Below, in pieces: positions 30,958 to 31,291 of a stretch of DNA of 31,291 nt (the stretch's first letter is position 1; every line of letters starts with the position of its first letter). The stretch is from assembly GCA_023393115.1 (NCBI GenBank), contig JAEWMS010000035.1:1-31291 (forward strand). Reading direction: 5' to 3'. Under the pieces are notes generated by a model. The model searched no databases. It saw nothing but the letters and a program-made list of their open reading frames with translations, and was not told the origin of the DNA. Source of the DNA: Bacillota bacterium. Its GTDB lineage: Bacteria; Bacillota; Clostridia; Acetivibrionales; DSM-1351. A program made the position numbers and the translations under genes.

Positions 30958-31291
30958 AAGTGTCAGAAAGAGTATCAACAAACTAATGGATTTTGTGATG
31001 TATTGTATGATATTGATGAATATCTGGAAAATCCACTGTATAAAGCATTTAATTATGCCGTGGATCTGATGGCTACCATTGATATAAGAAATGCAAAGAC
31101 AGATAATACCATTGGATTACAGGAGAAGAGCAGAAAAAAAGCAATTGAAAAGGGATTAAAAGTAGGTTCAGAAGAATATTATCAATTTTGTAAAAAATAT
31201 GTAGACCCTAGAAATATACCTCCAAGTGTAATAGAGTATGCAATTTCAACAACAAAAGGGGTTGCTGGTAATACAGCAGGAACCTTTGTTC
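30958..31291 (+). pseudogene. Partial toxin-like C-terminal region, runs off the window
   Basis: The frame is open from 30958 to the window end with no clear start at its left: DVLYDIDEYLENPLYKAFNY, then GLKVGSEEYYQFCKKYVDPR, NIPPSVIEYAIS and TTKGVAGNTAGTFV. The last part resembles tips of polymorphic toxins in which 'IPP.VI..AI..T.....TPGTFV' precedes the catalytic end. No DUF4157 or delivery domain is attached, and the preceding debris is in another frame. It therefore looks like an orphan toxin cassette stored behind the intact toxin/immunity pair, or a frameshifted gene. It could be the start of a live gene only if the frameshift is a sequencing error. Confidence 0.45.

Overview
The window looks like a chromosomal segment of a low-GC, Gram-positive, clostridial bacterium. 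Ribosome binding sites are strong AGGAGG types, intergenic DNA is very AT-rich, and the right-hand core genes are of kinds common in Clostridia: PepF, an M29 aminopeptidase, an S66 peptidase, a SWIM/SNF2 ATPase, and an SPFH protein with zinc ribbons. A cellulolytic Ruminiclostridium-like host is a guess from general style only.

Positions 1 to about 14.28 kb are accessory DNA of patchy gene density. From 1 to 3.6 kb there are short unrecognised genes on the plus strand and a DUF4145 protein. A 55-residue gene sits on the minus strand at 3980-4147 behind an unusual promoter-hairpin-T-tract leader. From 4533 to 7936 lies a compact three-gene operon that I read as an ABC-three-component (ABC-3C) conflict system: a metallophosphoesterase effector, a small middle component and a DUF2326-type ABC ATPase. 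From 7.9 to 9.8 kb there is no convincing gene. Instead there are many short perfect palindromes (most with an A/T core), two diverged copies of a ~150-bp segment, and a ~345-bp relic flanked by inverted arrays of a 22-bp-spaced GAGCCA motif, like the ends of an IS21-type element. The palindromes continue on the far side of a lone minus-strand gene (9835-10440). A small membrane protein/basic protein pair follows (10901-11840), then a regulator-like module (12083-13387) with an RHH protein behind a textbook promoter/operator, two small proteins and an HTH protein. Gene debris (13.45-14.09 kb) leads to tRNA-Arg(CCU) on the minus strand. The 3' end of that tRNA faces the accessory region, as expected at the attachment site of an integrative element.

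Right of the tRNA the window is mostly core-like. A SAM methyltransferase (minus) is followed by an exported WG-repeat/copper-amine-oxidase-N protein (plus) whose upstream region carries three 23-bp direct repeats. Next comes a minus-strand pair related to the Bacillus YdjG/YdjI type (zinc-ribbon membrane protein and SPFH protein). A plus-strand peptidase run follows: PepF, M29 aminopeptidase and an MccF-like S66 peptidase. A large SWIM-SNF2 protein lies on the minus strand.

The right end (27.47 kb onward) is a polymorphic-toxin locus. It holds an 870-residue DUF4157 protein with two peptidoglycan-binding-like domains and a variable C-terminal toxin tip, a 143-residue likely immunity protein 2 nt downstream, and then gene debris. 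A second toxin-like tip without an N-terminal half runs off the window edge. DUF4157 proteins are associated with extracellular contractile injection systems, but no injection-system structural gene is present here.
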